64,000 nt of DNA from contig NZ_CP108644.1 in NCBI RefSeq assembly GCF_041435495.1, forward strand, positions 2,976,001-3,040,000, in the 5' to 3' direction. Both the position numbers and the translations under genes were made by a program. Below the pieces are notes generated by a model that saw nothing but the letters and a program-made list of their open reading frames with translations, was not told the origin of the DNA and ran no database searches. The stretch comes from Streptomyces sp. NBC_01116. GTDB lineage: Bacteria; Actinomycetota; Actinomycetes; Streptomycetales; Streptomycetaceae. Below, in pieces: positions 34,824-43,969 of the stretch (position 1 is the first letter of the stretch; every line of letters begins with the position of its first letter).

Positions 34824-36152
34824 ATGAACTCAGCGGACCTCGGGCGACGGGTCGGCGTTCCGTCGACCGCGCTCTTCACCGACCAGTACGAGCTGACCAT
34901 GGTGCAGGCGGCCCTCAAGGCCGGTACCGCCGACCGGCACTCGGTCTTCGAGGCGTTCACCCGCCGGCTGCCCGAGGGGCGGCGCTACGGGGTCGTCGCG
35001 GGCACCGGCCGGGTGCTGGACGCGGTGGAGAACTTCCACTTCGACGACGAGATGATCGGCTTCCTCCGGCAGCAGGGGATCGTCGACGAGCCCACCCTCG
35101 AATGGCTGGCCGGCTACCGCTTCAGCGGCGACATCTGGGGCTACCCGGAGGGCGAGGTCTACTTCCCCGGCTCCCCGGTCCTGCGGGTGGAGGGTTCCTT
35201 CGCCGAGTGCGTGCTGCTGGAGACGGTGATCCTCTCCATCCTCAACCACGACTCCGCCATCGCCGCCGCCGCCTCGCGGATGTCGGCCGCCGCCGGGGGC
35301 CGCCGGCTGATCGAGATGGGCGCGCGCCGCACCCACGAGCTGTCCGCGGTCGCCTCGGCCCGCGCCGCGTACGTCGGCGGTTTCGACGCCACCTCCGACC
35401 TGGCGGCGGGCTTCCGCTGGGCGATCCCGACGGTCGGCACGAGCGCGCACGCCTTCACCCTGCTGCACGACACCGAGCGCGACGCGTTCCGGGCGCAGGT
35501 GGACTCGCTGGGCCGGGGCACGACCCTGCTGGTCGACACGTACGACGTGACCGAGGCGGTCCGGGCGGCCGTCGAGATCGCGGGGCCCGAGCTGGGCGCC
35601 GTACGGATCGACTCCGGAGACCTGCTCCTGGTGGCGCACCGGGTGCGGCAGCAGCTGGACGAGCTGGGGGCGACGGGGACGAAGATCGTGGTGACCTCGG
35701 ACCTGGACGAGTACGCCATCGCCTCGCTGGCCGCCGCTCCGGTGGACGCGTACGGGGTCGGCACCCAGCTGGTCACCGGGAGCGGGCACCCCACGTGCTC
35801 GATGGTCTACAAGCTGGTGGCCCGCGCCGGCTCGGCGGAGCCGGACGCCCCGCTGGTGCCGGTGGCGAAGAAGTCGCTCGGCGCGAAGTCCTCCAAGGGT
35901 GGGCGCAAGTGGGCCGCCCGCCGGACCGACGCGCACGGCGTCGCCGAGGCCGAGGTGATCGGCACCGGCCCGGTCCCCGCCGAGCCGGCCAACCGGCAGC
36001 TGCTGGTGGAGCTTGTCCGGGGCGGCGAGGTGGTCGCCCGCGAGCCGCTGGACGCGGTGCGGGAGCGGCACGTGGCCGCGCGCGCGGGGCTGCCGATGTC
36101 GGCGATCCAGCTGTCGCGGGGCGAGCCGGTGATCCCGACCGAGTACGCCTGA
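34824..36152 (+). CDS. pncB: Nicotinate phosphoribosyltransferase
   Basis: 442 residues. It converts nicotinate and PRPP to nicotinate mononucleotide in NAD salvage. Family segments visible are [13 protein letters not shown] at the N-terminus, GTSAHAF holding the regulatory phospho-histidine, [19 protein letters not shown] (RIDSGDL), [10 protein letters not shown] and the end-of-barrel GVGTQLVTG. The next gene, pncA, makes the nicotinate, so the two act in sequence. The ATG lies close to the clpS divergent promoter. Confidence 0.95.
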   Translation: MNSADLGRRVGVPSTALFTDQYELTMVQAALKAGTADRHSVFEAFTRRLPEGRRYGVVAGTGRVLDAVENFHFDDEMIGFLRQQGIVDEPTLEWLAGYRFSGDIWGYPEGEVYFPGSPVLRVEGSFAECVLLETVILSILNHDSAIAAAASRMSAAAGGRRLIEMGARRTHELSAVASARAAYVGGFDATSDLAAGFRWAIPTVGTSAHAFTLLHDTERDAFRAQVDSLGRGTTLLVDTYDVTEAVRAAVEIAGPELGAVRIDSGDLLLVAHRVRQQLDELGATGTKIVVTSDLDEYAIASLAAAPVDAYGVGTQLVTGSGHPTCSMVYKLVARAGSAEPDAPLVPVAKKSLGAKSSKGGRKWAARRTDAHGVAEAEVIGTGPVPAEPANRQLLVELVRGGEVVAREPLDAVRERHVAARAGLPMSAIQLSRGEPVIPTEYA

Positions 36153-36404
36153 GAACGGCGCGGGGCGGCCCGCCGCGGGCCGTCCCGGCGTCCGGACCGG
36201 CCGGATCCGCAACCGGGGGTTTGGCGGACGGGCTTGATTGTGACGGTCCAGTGCCTAGGCTCGGACCCGCGGGCACACCCGAAGACCCCGGCATCCCCGT
36301 CCCGCCCGCCGCCGCCCCGCTCCGACCCCAGCCGCTCCCGCCCTACCCGCTCCGCCCGCCACCCGCTCCCCATCCGCTCCCGCCCCCACCGAAGGACACC
36401 CGCC
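36153..36404. other. pncB-pncA intergenic region with pyrimidine-rich tract
   Basis: The 252-base gap contains a likely promoter near 36234 and then about 130 bases that are almost pure C with scattered G/T (36270-36395), made of CCCGCTCC/CCGCC-like units. It would form an unstructured C-rich mRNA leader before pncA. No reading frame is supported. Confidence 0.5.
36234..36261 (+). promoter_or_regulatory. Candidate promoter for pncA
   Basis: TTGATT (36234-36239), a 16-base spacer and TAGGCT (36256-36261) resemble an HrdB-type promoter about 140 bases ahead of the pncA ATG. Pattern match only. Confidence 0.4.
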
Positions 36405-36992
36405 ATGCACCGCGCATTGATCGTCGTGGACGTTCAGAACGACTTCTGCGAGGGCGGCAGCCTCGCGGTGGCGGGCGGTGCCGACGTCGCCGCAGCCATC
36501 ACCGACCTGATCGGCGACGCCCAGCCCGGCTATCGCCATGTGGTGGCCACCCGCGACCACCACATCGACCCGGGCGACCACTTCTCGCCCAACCCGGACT
36601 TCGAGCACTCCTGGCCGGTGCACTGCGTCGCCGGCACGGAGGGCGTCGGCTTCCACCCGAACTTCGCTCCCGCCGTCGCCTCCGGCGCGATCGACACGGT
36701 GTTCGACAAGGGGGCCTACGCGGCCGCGTACAGCGGGTTCGAGGGCTCCGACGAGAACGGGATCGGGCTGGCCCAGTGGCTGCGCGACCGCGACGTCACC
36801 GAGGTCGACGTCGTCGGCATCGCCACCGATCACTGCGTGCGGGCCACCGCGCTGGACGCGGCGCGTGAGGGCTTCGTCACGCAGGTGCTCCTCGACCTGA
36901 CCGCGGGCGTGTCCGGGGCGACCACGGAGCGGGCCCTGACCGAGATGCGCACGGCGGGCGTGAAGCTCTCCGGCACACCGGTCGTCGCCTAG
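36405..36992 (+). CDS. pncA: Nicotinamidase (isochorismatase-like hydrolase)
   Basis: 195 residues. The catalytic triad Asp9 (VDVQNDF), Lys102 (DKGAY) and Cys144 (TDHC) is complete, and the metal ligands Asp51, His53, His59 and His73 match the nicotinamidase site. It deamidates nicotinamide to nicotinate, feeding PncB encoded just upstream. GAAGGA precedes the ATG. Length is close to the bacterial and archaeal enzymes. Confidence 0.94.
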   Translation: MHRALIVVDVQNDFCEGGSLAVAGGADVAAAITDLIGDAQPGYRHVVATRDHHIDPGDHFSPNPDFEHSWPVHCVAGTEGVGFHPNFAPAVASGAIDTVFDKGAYAAAYSGFEGSDENGIGLAQWLRDRDVTEVDVVGIATDHCVRATALDAAREGFVTQVLLDLTAGVSGATTERALTEMRTAGVKLSGTPVVA

Positions 36993-37041
36993 CGCCTGCC
37001 GGACGCCCCGCGCCGAAACCGGACCACGCGCCTCCGCCCGC

Positions 37042-37482
37042 CTACGCGGCCGGGCGGGCCGGTCCGGCGTACCCGGCGGGGCCCAGCAGGGCCCTGATCG
37101 GGTGCCACAGCTCCTGGGACGACTGGGATGCCTGGGGCGACAGGGAGGACTGGGGCGACCGGGGTGTGAGGCCCGGCGGACCGGCCTGGTCCGCCTGCGG
37201 GGCGGCCCGCCACAGCAGACCGTCCGGATGGTGCAGCACCGCCGTGACCTCGTCCGGCGTGGGCGGCCGGTCGTTGCCGCGCAGGTAGACCGCCCGCAGC
37301 CCCAGATTGCGCAGCCTGGTCAGGGCGCGCGCCCGGTTCGCCGCGTGCACCAGCACCCGCACCGGGGCCCCGGGCCCCGCTCCCGTACCGCCGCAGGGGC
37401 CTGTTCCGTCGGCCGGTCTGGTCAGGGTCAGTGCGACCACCACCGTGCCGTTCGGCAACCTGCAGAAACCTCCGCCAGCCAT
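37042..37482 (-). CDS. Conserved hypothetical protein
   Basis: 146 residues from the ATG at 37482. The N-terminal 100 residues look folded: GGFCRLPNGTVVVALTLTRPA, then VRVLVHAANRARALTRLRNLGLRAVYLRG (in pieces) and EVTAVLHHPDGLLWRAAP. The C-terminal 45 residues are Ser/Gln/Pro-rich and probably disordered, ending PIRALLGPAGY. I recall related Streptomyces proteins but no assigned function. It stands between convergent pncA and the metalloprotease gene, whose terminator precedes it. Confidence 0.7.
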   Translation of the reverse strand: MAGGGFCRLPNGTVVVALTLTRPADGTGPCGGTGAGPGAPVRVLVHAANRARALTRLRNLGLRAVYLRGNDRPPTPDEVTAVLHHPDGLLWRAAPQADQAGPPGLTPRSPQSSLSPQASQSSQELWHPIRALLGPAGYAGPARPAA

Positions 37483-37544
37483 GCTCCGCGCTCCCCCGTG
37501 AGACGTCGTGTCAATAAGGATGTGAACAAGACGCACCTAAACAC

Positions 37545-37580
37545 GATCGGCCGCCGCCCGCTAGGGGGCGACGGCCGATC
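37545..37580 (-). terminator. Terminator after the M6 metalloprotease gene
   Basis: A 15-bp stem with one mismatch (GATCGGCCGCCGCCC and GGGCGACGGCCGATC) about 27 bases past the protease stop codon on the minus strand. Confidence 0.8.
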
Positions 37581-37606
37581 ATGGTTTGACCTGCGGTTCT
37601 ACTTGA

Positions 37607-40009
37607 TCAGCGGCCCGAGGGGCTGACCATCACCCGCATCGTCGAGCCGTTGCGGGGCTCCTGGACGATGGAGATGCGGGTGTTCGTGTCAGAAACCTTG
37701 ACACTGCCCGTGGGGTTCTCCTTGTACCAGTAGGTGCCCTTGCGGTCGTCGAAGGCCGGGGAGCCCAGGGAGGGCTTGATGCGCAGCGGCACGTCCGCGT
37801 TGTGGAGGGTGAAGCCCTCGTTCGGGTACCAGCTGAACGGCGCGTCGAACGGCTGGATCTTGTTGCGCAGGAGCGAGCCGTCCTTCCACTTCAGCGGCTT
37901 GGCGTGCGCGTCGACCGGCAGGATCAGACCCTGGCCCGGGTGGACCGAGGTGTTGTTGTCCTTCTGGGAGGTGTCCCAGAGCCAGACCAGCAGACCGTTC
38001 TGGTAGGCGTAGTGCTCGACCCAGTCCGGACGGGTGCCGGAGAAGCCGAAGTTGTACGGGCCGACCTTCAACGTCTCGTCGTAGCTGACGTACTGGCGGT
38101 TCTCCGCGATGTAGTACTGCGGGTAGTCCTGGGTGAAGGACTCGCCGATCCGCGAGAAGCCCTTCGCGGTCCAGCCGTTGTCGTCGCCCTCGGCGTTGTC
38201 CGAGAACAGCGCGGCGCCGTCGGCCGTCACGGTGATGGCGTCGGCCGCGAAGCCCTTGCCGCCCGCGCCGCCGTCCGTCTGGTAGCGGAAGCGGAGGTCG
38301 ACCTTCTTGCCCGCGTAGGCGTCCAGCGGGAAGGACAGCTTCTGGTACGCGCCCGAGACGCCGGTCAGGGCCGGCTTGTCACTGGCGTCGCGCGGGAGGG
38401 CCTTGCCGTCGGCGGTGCCGTCGAGCGCGGTCCAGTTGGCGCCGCCGTTGTCGGACACCTCGGTGTAGAGGTAGTCGTACTCGGCCTCGATGTCGTACCA
38501 GCCCGAAAGGTCCAGCGTGGCCTTGGACTTACCGGTCAGGTCGACCGAGCGGGTCAGGGTGTTCGACAGGTCGTCGCCCATGTCGCTCCACCACTGCTTC
38601 GCACCCTCGGCGGGCTTGACGACGGTGGTGGTGACGGCCTTCTTCGGCAGCTCGACGAGGAGGGCCTGCGGGTTCTCGGTGTTGTACTCCGAGACGCCCA
38701 GCTTGTGCAGCGAGGTCTTGCCCGCCTTGGCCTTGTCGTAGTCGAGCCAGCCCAGCTGGAGCTTGTCCCACGAGGTCATGTCGCCCGGCAGGTTGCCGAT
38801 CTCGCCCTTGCCGGTGCCGAGCCAGGAGCCCGCCGACATCAGGGACCAGAAGCCGACGGAGTTCTCGCCGCCGCCGGAGGTGTCGTAGAGGTCCGGGAGA
38901 CCGAGGTCGTGGGCGTACTCGTGGGCGAAGACGCCCAGGCCGCCGTTCTCGGGCTGGACGGTGTAGTCGCCGACCCAGATGCCCGTGTCGCCGATCTGGG
39001 CGCCGCCGGCCTTGTTGCCCGCGGGACCGGTCGCACCGGCGTTGGTGCCGTACGCGTACCAGCGGTGCGCCCAGATGGCGTTGGTGCCCTCGGCGCCGCC
39101 GCCGGCCGACTCGTCCTCGCCGGCGTGGACCAGCTGGAAGTGGTCGATGTAGCCGTCGGGCTCGTTGAAGTTGCCGTCACCGTCGAAGTCGTAGCGGTCC
39201 CACTCGTCGTACTCGGCGAGGTTCGCCTTGATCTCCGCGTCGGTGCGGCCCTTGGCCTGCTGGTCCGCGACCCAGGCGTTCACGCCGTCGCGCACCGCGT
39301 CCCACACGTTGGCGCAGTTGGTCTGGCCGCAGTAGTTGGAGCCGTAACGGGCCTCGTTGTAGGGGACCTTGACCCAGTCGGAGACCGCTCCCTCGACCGA
39401 GTAGCGGCCCGAGGAGGTCTTCTCGTAGTAGGTCTTGAGCGAGTGGACGCCCTTGCCCTCGCCGAAGTAGAGCTCCTGGAAGTGCTTCTGGTTGTAGTCG
39501 GCCTTCCAGGCGGTGCTGTTGTCCTTCTTCGGGTCCGGCTTGGCGATCTTGTTGTGCGCCGGGCCCGGGGCGCCCCCGAACTTCTTGACGGGCGGCTTGG
39601 GGCCGTCGCCGTCCGGGTCGAACATGGTGGTGTTGTCGACCTGGTCGCCGAACTCCAGCAGGATGGTGAAGATCTTGTCGGTCTTCTCCCGGCCGAGCTC
39701 CACGTACTTCTTGTCGCCGAGCTTGACGACCTTGGAGCCGCTCCGGTTCGCCACCTTCTTGTCCCCGGACAGCACCAGCTCCAGCGCGGCCTCGCGCTGG
39801 GCGGCCTGCTCCTTGCTGAAGGGACCCTCCAGGTTGTGCTCCACGTGCCCCTTGGCCGGCGCCGGGTCCCGGCGGTCGACGGTGGAGACACCGGAACCTG
39901 ATGAGCTGTCATGCGCCTGGGCGGTGGCGAAGGTCGACGCCGTCGCGGCGGTCGCGGCCATGGCCACGACAACGGCAGCGGCGCGAAGCGCCCGTCTCTG
40001 ATTGGTCAC
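37607..40009 (-). CDS. Secreted immune inhibitor A-like M6 zinc metalloprotease
   Basis: 800 residues. A signal peptide (basic start, AAAVVVAMAATAATASTFATAQA) precedes a propeptide-like region with RDPAPAKGHVEHNLEGPFSKEQ (in pieces). The M6 zinc motif is HEYAHDLGLPD with His363, Glu364 and His367. Two Ca-site-like Asp-rich loops occur (FDPDGDGPKPP and DFDGDGNFNEPDG). The C-terminal half has a MAM/jelly-roll-like beta region and an immune-inhibitor-type end domain. It is exported and degrades proteins outside the cell; relatives cleave host antibacterial peptides or serve nutrient scavenging. It is a single-gene unit with its own terminator and a long upstream region. Confidence 0.93.
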   Translation of the reverse strand: MTNQRRALRAAAVVVAMAATAATASTFATAQAHDSSSGSGVSTVDRRDPAPAKGHVEHNLEGPFSKEQAAQREAALELVLSGDKKVANRSGSKVVKLGDKKYVELGREKTDKIFTILLEFGDQVDNTTMFDPDGDGPKPPVKKFGGAPGPAHNKIAKPDPKKDNSTAWKADYNQKHFQELYFGEGKGVHSLKTYYEKTSSGRYSVEGAVSDWVKVPYNEARYGSNYCGQTNCANVWDAVRDGVNAWVADQQAKGRTDAEIKANLAEYDEWDRYDFDGDGNFNEPDGYIDHFQLVHAGEDESAGGGAEGTNAIWAHRWYAYGTNAGATGPAGNKAGGAQIGDTGIWVGDYTVQPENGGLGVFAHEYAHDLGLPDLYDTSGGGENSVGFWSLMSAGSWLGTGKGEIGNLPGDMTSWDKLQLGWLDYDKAKAGKTSLHKLGVSEYNTENPQALLVELPKKAVTTTVVKPAEGAKQWWSDMGDDLSNTLTRSVDLTGKSKATLDLSGWYDIEAEYDYLYTEVSDNGGANWTALDGTADGKALPRDASDKPALTGVSGAYQKLSFPLDAYAGKKVDLRFRYQTDGGAGGKGFAADAITVTADGAALFSDNAEGDDNGWTAKGFSRIGESFTQDYPQYYIAENRQYVSYDETLKVGPYNFGFSGTRPDWVEHYAYQNGLLVWLWDTSQKDNNTSVHPGQGLILPVDAHAKPLKWKDGSLLRNKIQPFDAPFSWYPNEGFTLHNADVPLRIKPSLGSPAFDDRKGTYWYKENPTGSVKVSDTNTRISIVQEPRNGSTMRVMVSPSGR

Positions 40010-40438
40010 TTGATGCAGTCCTCCCCGGGCGTCCGCGCAGCGACCAGGGGGGTGGAAAAAACGGGCCGCGCGCGTAAACGCGTCACAAGTGACGACATTC
40101 GATCGGAGTTACGAGAGAAAAGACAGACCTTGACTTGAACAGACCAACTGCACTATGCGGAGCGCCCTTCCGGTATGCGGACGGTATGGGGAGGGCATGG
40201 GAACGGCAAAGGAACACCGGAAGCCCGGACCAGGCCGTTCGCCACCTCCCAACGGGCGCGTCCCGCCGTCCGGTTGGTGAGAGGCGTGACTCCGTGCGCC
40301 CCCTGTGCACCGGTACCGTGCGTTAGGTCACGCTTACTACCGGTCCGGGTCGGGCATTCACCGTCGTAGGGTCGTTCGGCACGCACGATCGCGCCGAACG
40401 CCGCCCGCCCATCCGACGTCCCGAGGACGGAAACCGCC
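40010..40438. other. Divergent intergenic region upstream of the metalloprotease gene
   Basis: 429 bases without a supported gene. Notable elements are a 14-bp palindrome CGTCACAAGTGACG (40081-40094), about 72 bases before the protease start and placed to act as an operator, and TTGACT-18-TATGCG (40130-40159) reading rightward, a possible promoter but far from the next rightward gene at 40439. The short open frames here lack ribosome-binding sites. Confidence 0.5.
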
Positions 40439-40762
40439 ATGCCGCGTCCGACTGCCGCACAGTTCGCCTACGGTTCGGCCACCGTCGTCGTCACGACGCT
40501 CGCCCTGCTGCTGCTGTTCCGCACGGAGTCCGGCATCGGCATCGCCGCCGTCGGCACGACCGCGCTGGCCCTCGGCCTCCTCGTCGCCGTACGCCTGCCG
40601 CTCCCCCGCCACCGTGGAGCGGAGGGGTCCGGGCGGGCGGCGACCGCCGACGCCGCCGCCCGGACCCGCCACGCCCTGGAGGGCGTGGGAACCCGGGAGC
40701 GGGTCGCTGCGGGCCGTTCGCCGGCGCGGGCACCGGCGGACAAGCACTCGCTGCGCCGCTGA
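40439..40762 (+). CDS. Small predicted membrane protein
   Basis: 107 residues. Two hydrophobic helices near the N-terminus (about 8-27 and 31-52, LLLLFR and IAAVGTTALALGLLVAV) are followed by a basic, Ala/Arg-rich cytoplasmic tail. There is no recognisable domain. ATG 40439 follows GAGGACGG. It is convergent with the RDD gene, with 29 bases between them. Confidence 0.65.
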   Translation: MPRPTAAQFAYGSATVVVTTLALLLLFRTESGIGIAAVGTTALALGLLVAVRLPLPRHRGAEGSGRAATADAAARTRHALEGVGTRERVAAGRSPARAPADKHSLRR

Positions 40763-40791
40763 GCGGGCGGCGGCCGGAGGGCGACCGCCCG

Positions 40792-41457
40792 CTAGCGGGC
40801 CGCCACCACGACCGTCTTGGCCGCCTTGTCCTGCAACCCCTGCCGGTAGGGCTTGTCGGTGAACATCAGCACGATGTTGATCAGCCACCACAGGCACGGG
40901 CAGCACAGCAGCGCCGGGGCCCACAGCACGACGGCCCGCATCAGCGCGGCCCCGGTGTCGGGCACACGCCCGTCGTTGAGCATCGCGACGCGCAGCTTCA
41001 GCAGCCGCTTGCCCAGCGTGCGGCCGTCCTTGTGGGTGAAGTACGTGTCGTAGGCGACGTAGACCACCAGGCCGATGATCGACCACAGCAGCTGGTGCCC
41101 GCTGTACCCGTTGGCGACCGCGTCGCCGAAACCGTCGTCGCCGTCCCCGTTGACGTCGACCGCGCCGCCCCAGGGCAGCGAGATCAGGTACAGCGGGATC
41201 GAGATGACGAGGAAGTCGATGAGCCGCGCCAGGATGCGCTTGCCCGGCTCGGCGAGCGGCGGCATCCCGGCCAGTGGATCGGGCGCCCCGAAGCCGCCGC
41301 CGCTGCCGTACGGATCGTTCGGCGGGGGCGGGGGCGGCGGGGGCGGCGCACTGCCGTAGGGCTGACCCTCGGACGGCGGCGAGGGCTCCTGCGGCTTCTT
41401 GAGGAACGGATCGTCGTCCTCGGGCGGCTGGCCGGGCGTCGGCTGGTCGTTGCTCAT
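40792..41457 (-). CDS. RDD family membrane protein
   Basis: 221 residues. A Pro/Gly-rich N-terminus (about 1-70, containing PPPPPPPPN) precedes an RDD domain: ILARLIDFLVISIPLYLI with the Arg-Asp pair at the first helix, a second helix WSIIGLVVYVAYDTYF, GRTLGKRLLKLRV after it, and a third membrane segment. RDD proteins have been linked to ion or Na+/H+ exchange, but most are uncharacterised. It is followed upstream by a second RDD gene in the same direction, so the two may be co-transcribed. Confidence 0.88.
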   Translation of the reverse strand: MSNDQPTPGQPPEDDDPFLKKPQEPSPPSEGQPYGSAPPPPPPPPPNDPYGSGGGFGAPDPLAGMPPLAEPGKRILARLIDFLVISIPLYLISLPWGGAVDVNGDGDDGFGDAVANGYSGHQLLWSIIGLVVYVAYDTYFTHKDGRTLGKRLLKLRVAMLNDGRVPDTGAALMRAVVLWAPALLCCPCLWWLINIVLMFTDKPYRQGLQDKAAKTVVVAAR

Positions 41458-41621
41458 GGGGGCAGTGCATCCCGCGTCACCGGGGCCCGCAACGGCTCAG
41501 GTGCGTTCGGGGGACACGGAGTGGCAAACGAGTCTAGACCGGCCCCTCGCTCCGCGCCCGGCCACGCGTCCTCCCGGGTCCGGCCGCCCGGCCCGCCCAG
41601 CCCTCGGCCCGCTCAGCCCGC

Positions 41622-43214
41622 TCAGCCCGCCACGAAGGTGCGGGCCGCCTTGTCGTGCCAGCACTGGCGCCAGGGCTTGTCGATCAGGCACCAGAGGACG
41701 TTGACCACGCCGATGACGAGCAGCCCCAGCACGCCGTAGACGAGCCAGCGGCGCAGGGCCGCGCCCAGGGTGGGCGCGTCGTGGGACTCGATGTCCCGTA
41801 CGTCGAGCCCGCAGAGCTTCTTGCCCAGCGTCCGGCCCCACTTGGCCGTCGGCAGCGCCTCCAGGAGGAAGCCGATGAGGAGGAACGCGGCGAGCAGAGC
41901 CCCCAGCAGCGCCCCGGTGGTGGAGTCCAGCAGCCAGACGGTGACCGTCTCCCCCGTCTCCTTCGCCGCGGTGATCTTCCGGTCGATGTGGTCGAGCGCC
42001 CGGGTCGCCAGCGGGACGGCCGCCGCCCCGACGACCGCACCGAGCACGAGACTGTCGACCAGCCGGGCGGCGAACCGCTTGCCGAGCCCCGCCGGCCGGG
42101 CCGAGGCCTGGTTGCGGGCGAGTTGCTGGAAGGGATCGTCGACCGGCGGCTTCCAGGGCACGACGGGCTGGTCCGCGCCCGGCCCCTGGTGCTGGAGCTG
42201 ATGCGGTTGCCGCTGGTGCGGTTGCCGCTGCTGTTGCGGCTCGGGCTGGGCCAGTTGGTGGGCCTGCTGCGCCCAGGAGGCCGAGCCGCCGCCCGGACCC
42301 GGCGTCAGCGGCGTGTGCGGGGCCGCCTGGTGCACGGGTGCGGGAGAGGGCGCCGGAGCGGGGGCGGGCGCGGGAACCTGGACCGGCCCCTGCCGCACTT
42401 CCTGCGGTACGGGGGCGGGAGCGGGAGCCAGGACCGGGGAGGCAGGTGCGGGAGTGGGCGGCGGTGCCTGCTGCACCTGCTGCGGCTGTACCGGTGCGTG
42501 CTGTGCCTGCGCCGGCAGGGCCCGGCGCGCCGGAGCCGGCGCGAGGCTGTTCCGGGCCGCGTCCACGTTCTGCGGACCCTGCTGCGTACCGGCGTTCGAC
42601 GGCGCCGGGGCGGGCTGTGCGGCGTCGGGCTGTACGGAGTCGGGCCCGCGGCGGCGCGGTCCCACCGCGCGGATCGTGACCGTCCCTTCGGTCGGCGGAC
42701 GCTCCCCGGCCTCCTCGGCGGAGCGGCCGTCGCCGTCCCGCGCCCCCGGCAGCACGCCGCCGGCCGGGTCCTGGGCCAGCGGCGCCCTCGGGTCGGCCTG
42801 CGCCGACGGCCGGGCGGCCGGATCCTGCGCCGGCCCGCCCCAGTCGACCCGGCGGTCCCGGTCGCCGCCGAAACCGTTCTGGCGGGCGGTGTCCGCCTGC
42901 CAGACGGACGCGGCGTCCCCGTGGTCCGCGACGGGTTCGCCGGATCCGGCCGGGGAGTCCTGGTGGCCGTCCTGCCGGCCGTCCCGGTGGTCCTCCTCCT
43001 CGTCGAAGAAGATCGGCCCGGTCTCCTCCACCGGCGCGGCCTGCGCACCTGCGGCGGGGGCGGCGGCCGGACCCGCCTGCCGGGGCGCGGGGCGGCTCGT
43101 GCCGGGGACCCAGGACGCGCCGTTCCAGTACCGGACGTAACCGGGGATGGAGGGGTCGGGGTAGTAGCCCTCGCGGGGGCTTTCGTCACCGGGTGCCGGA
43201 GTTGGCGCGCTCAT
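41622..43214 (-). CDS. DUF2510-RDD family membrane protein with long disordered linker
   Basis: 530 residues. A DUF2510 module (about 15-48, GYYPDPSIPGYVRYWNGASWV in pieces) opens the protein. Residues about 55-365 are low-complexity, rich in Pro, Ala, Gln and Gly (PVQPQQVQQAPPP and similar). The C-terminal 160 residues are an RDD domain: RFAARLVDSLVLGAVVGAA, a second helix region GALLGALLAAFLLIGFLLEAL, GRTLGKKLCGLDVRD and a third helix. It pairs with the shorter RDD gene downstream. The linker could span the cell wall or bind a partner, but this is not known. Confidence 0.87.
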   Translation of the reverse strand: MSAPTPAPGDESPREGYYPDPSIPGYVRYWNGASWVPGTSRPAPRQAGPAAAPAAGAQAAPVEETGPIFFDEEEDHRDGRQDGHQDSPAGSGEPVADHGDAASVWQADTARQNGFGGDRDRRVDWGGPAQDPAARPSAQADPRAPLAQDPAGGVLPGARDGDGRSAEEAGERPPTEGTVTIRAVGPRRRGPDSVQPDAAQPAPAPSNAGTQQGPQNVDAARNSLAPAPARRALPAQAQHAPVQPQQVQQAPPPTPAPASPVLAPAPAPVPQEVRQGPVQVPAPAPAPAPSPAPVHQAAPHTPLTPGPGGGSASWAQQAHQLAQPEPQQQRQPHQRQPHQLQHQGPGADQPVVPWKPPVDDPFQQLARNQASARPAGLGKRFAARLVDSLVLGAVVGAAAVPLATRALDHIDRKITAAKETGETVTVWLLDSTTGALLGALLAAFLLIGFLLEALPTAKWGRTLGKKLCGLDVRDIESHDAPTLGAALRRWLVYGVLGLLVIGVVNVLWCLIDKPWRQCWHDKAARTFVAG

Positions 43215-43461
43215 CAGCGGGTCCCGTATCTCTTCGAGGCCTCAGGCCGTCCCCGCCGGGCGGGCGGACGGCCTCAATACAAGGGTCCACATCTATCAGA
43301 CAGCCGCACGCCCCCGGGCCGGTCCACCTGTTTGGGACCACTTTCGGGGCCGCGTGAAGTTTTTTTGAGAAGTCGCGTAATAGGTGGCGAGGAGGGCGCT
43401 CTCTCCTTGTGCGGGACGGTCACGGGGCCGGCCCACGAGCACCGGAAGGTTGTGCATTCTC

Positions 43462-43944
43462 ATGATGAGCATCGTGGAACGTGAGCTGGAGCTGAAGCTG
43501 GTCCTGTCCCCCGAGCGGTCCATTCCGGTACCCGCCCGGCTGACGTATCGCACGGACGACCCGTACGCCGTGCACATCGCCTTCCACATCGGCTCCGAGT
43601 CGCCCGTGCACTGGACGTTCGCCCGGGAGCTGCTGGTGGAGGGCGTGTTCCGGCCGTGCGGGCACGGGGACGTGCGGATCTGGCCGACGAAGGTCGCGGG
43701 CAGCAGCGTCATCTGTGTGGCCCTCACCTCGCCCGACGGCGACGCCCTGCTCGAAGTGAACTCGGCCGCCGTGGCCGCCTGGGTGGAGCGGACCCTGCGG
43801 GTGGTGCCGCCCGGTTCGGAGGGCGACCGGCTCGGCCTCGACGAGGCGCTGGCGGAGCTGCTGGCCCCGCTGCCGGCCGACGACCTCTGGCTGAGCGACC
43901 CGTGGGCGTCGGACGACGCGCCGTCCCAGGACGGCGAGGCGTGA
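43462..43944 (+). CDS. ssgG: SsgA-like sporulation/cell-division regulator (SsgG)
   Basis: 160 residues. The SALP family signatures are present: LTYRTDDPYAVHIAFH, VHWTFARELLVEGVF and VRIWPTKV, with the C-terminal LLEVNSAAVAAWVERTL. SALPs direct cell-wall remodelling and septum placement in sporulating actinomycetes. Position upstream of the GlcD-like gene, TPR gene and hpd corresponds to ssgG in S. coelicolor, whose loss causes skipped septa. Two adjacent ATGs (43462, 43465) are possible starts, with GGAAGG upstream. Confidence 0.88.
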   Translation: MMSIVERELELKLVLSPERSIPVPARLTYRTDDPYAVHIAFHIGSESPVHWTFARELLVEGVFRPCGHGDVRIWPTKVAGSSVICVALTSPDGDALLEVNSAAVAAWVERTLRVVPPGSEGDRLGLDEALAELLAPLPADDLWLSDPWASDDAPSQDGEA

Positions 43945-43969
43945 GGGCGGCCGGGCAGGAGCGCCGCCG

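Noticed and set aside
40135..40326. A short plus-strand frame upstream of the small membrane-protein gene
   Set aside because: No ribosome-binding site, no domain and unusual composition; treated as promoter region.
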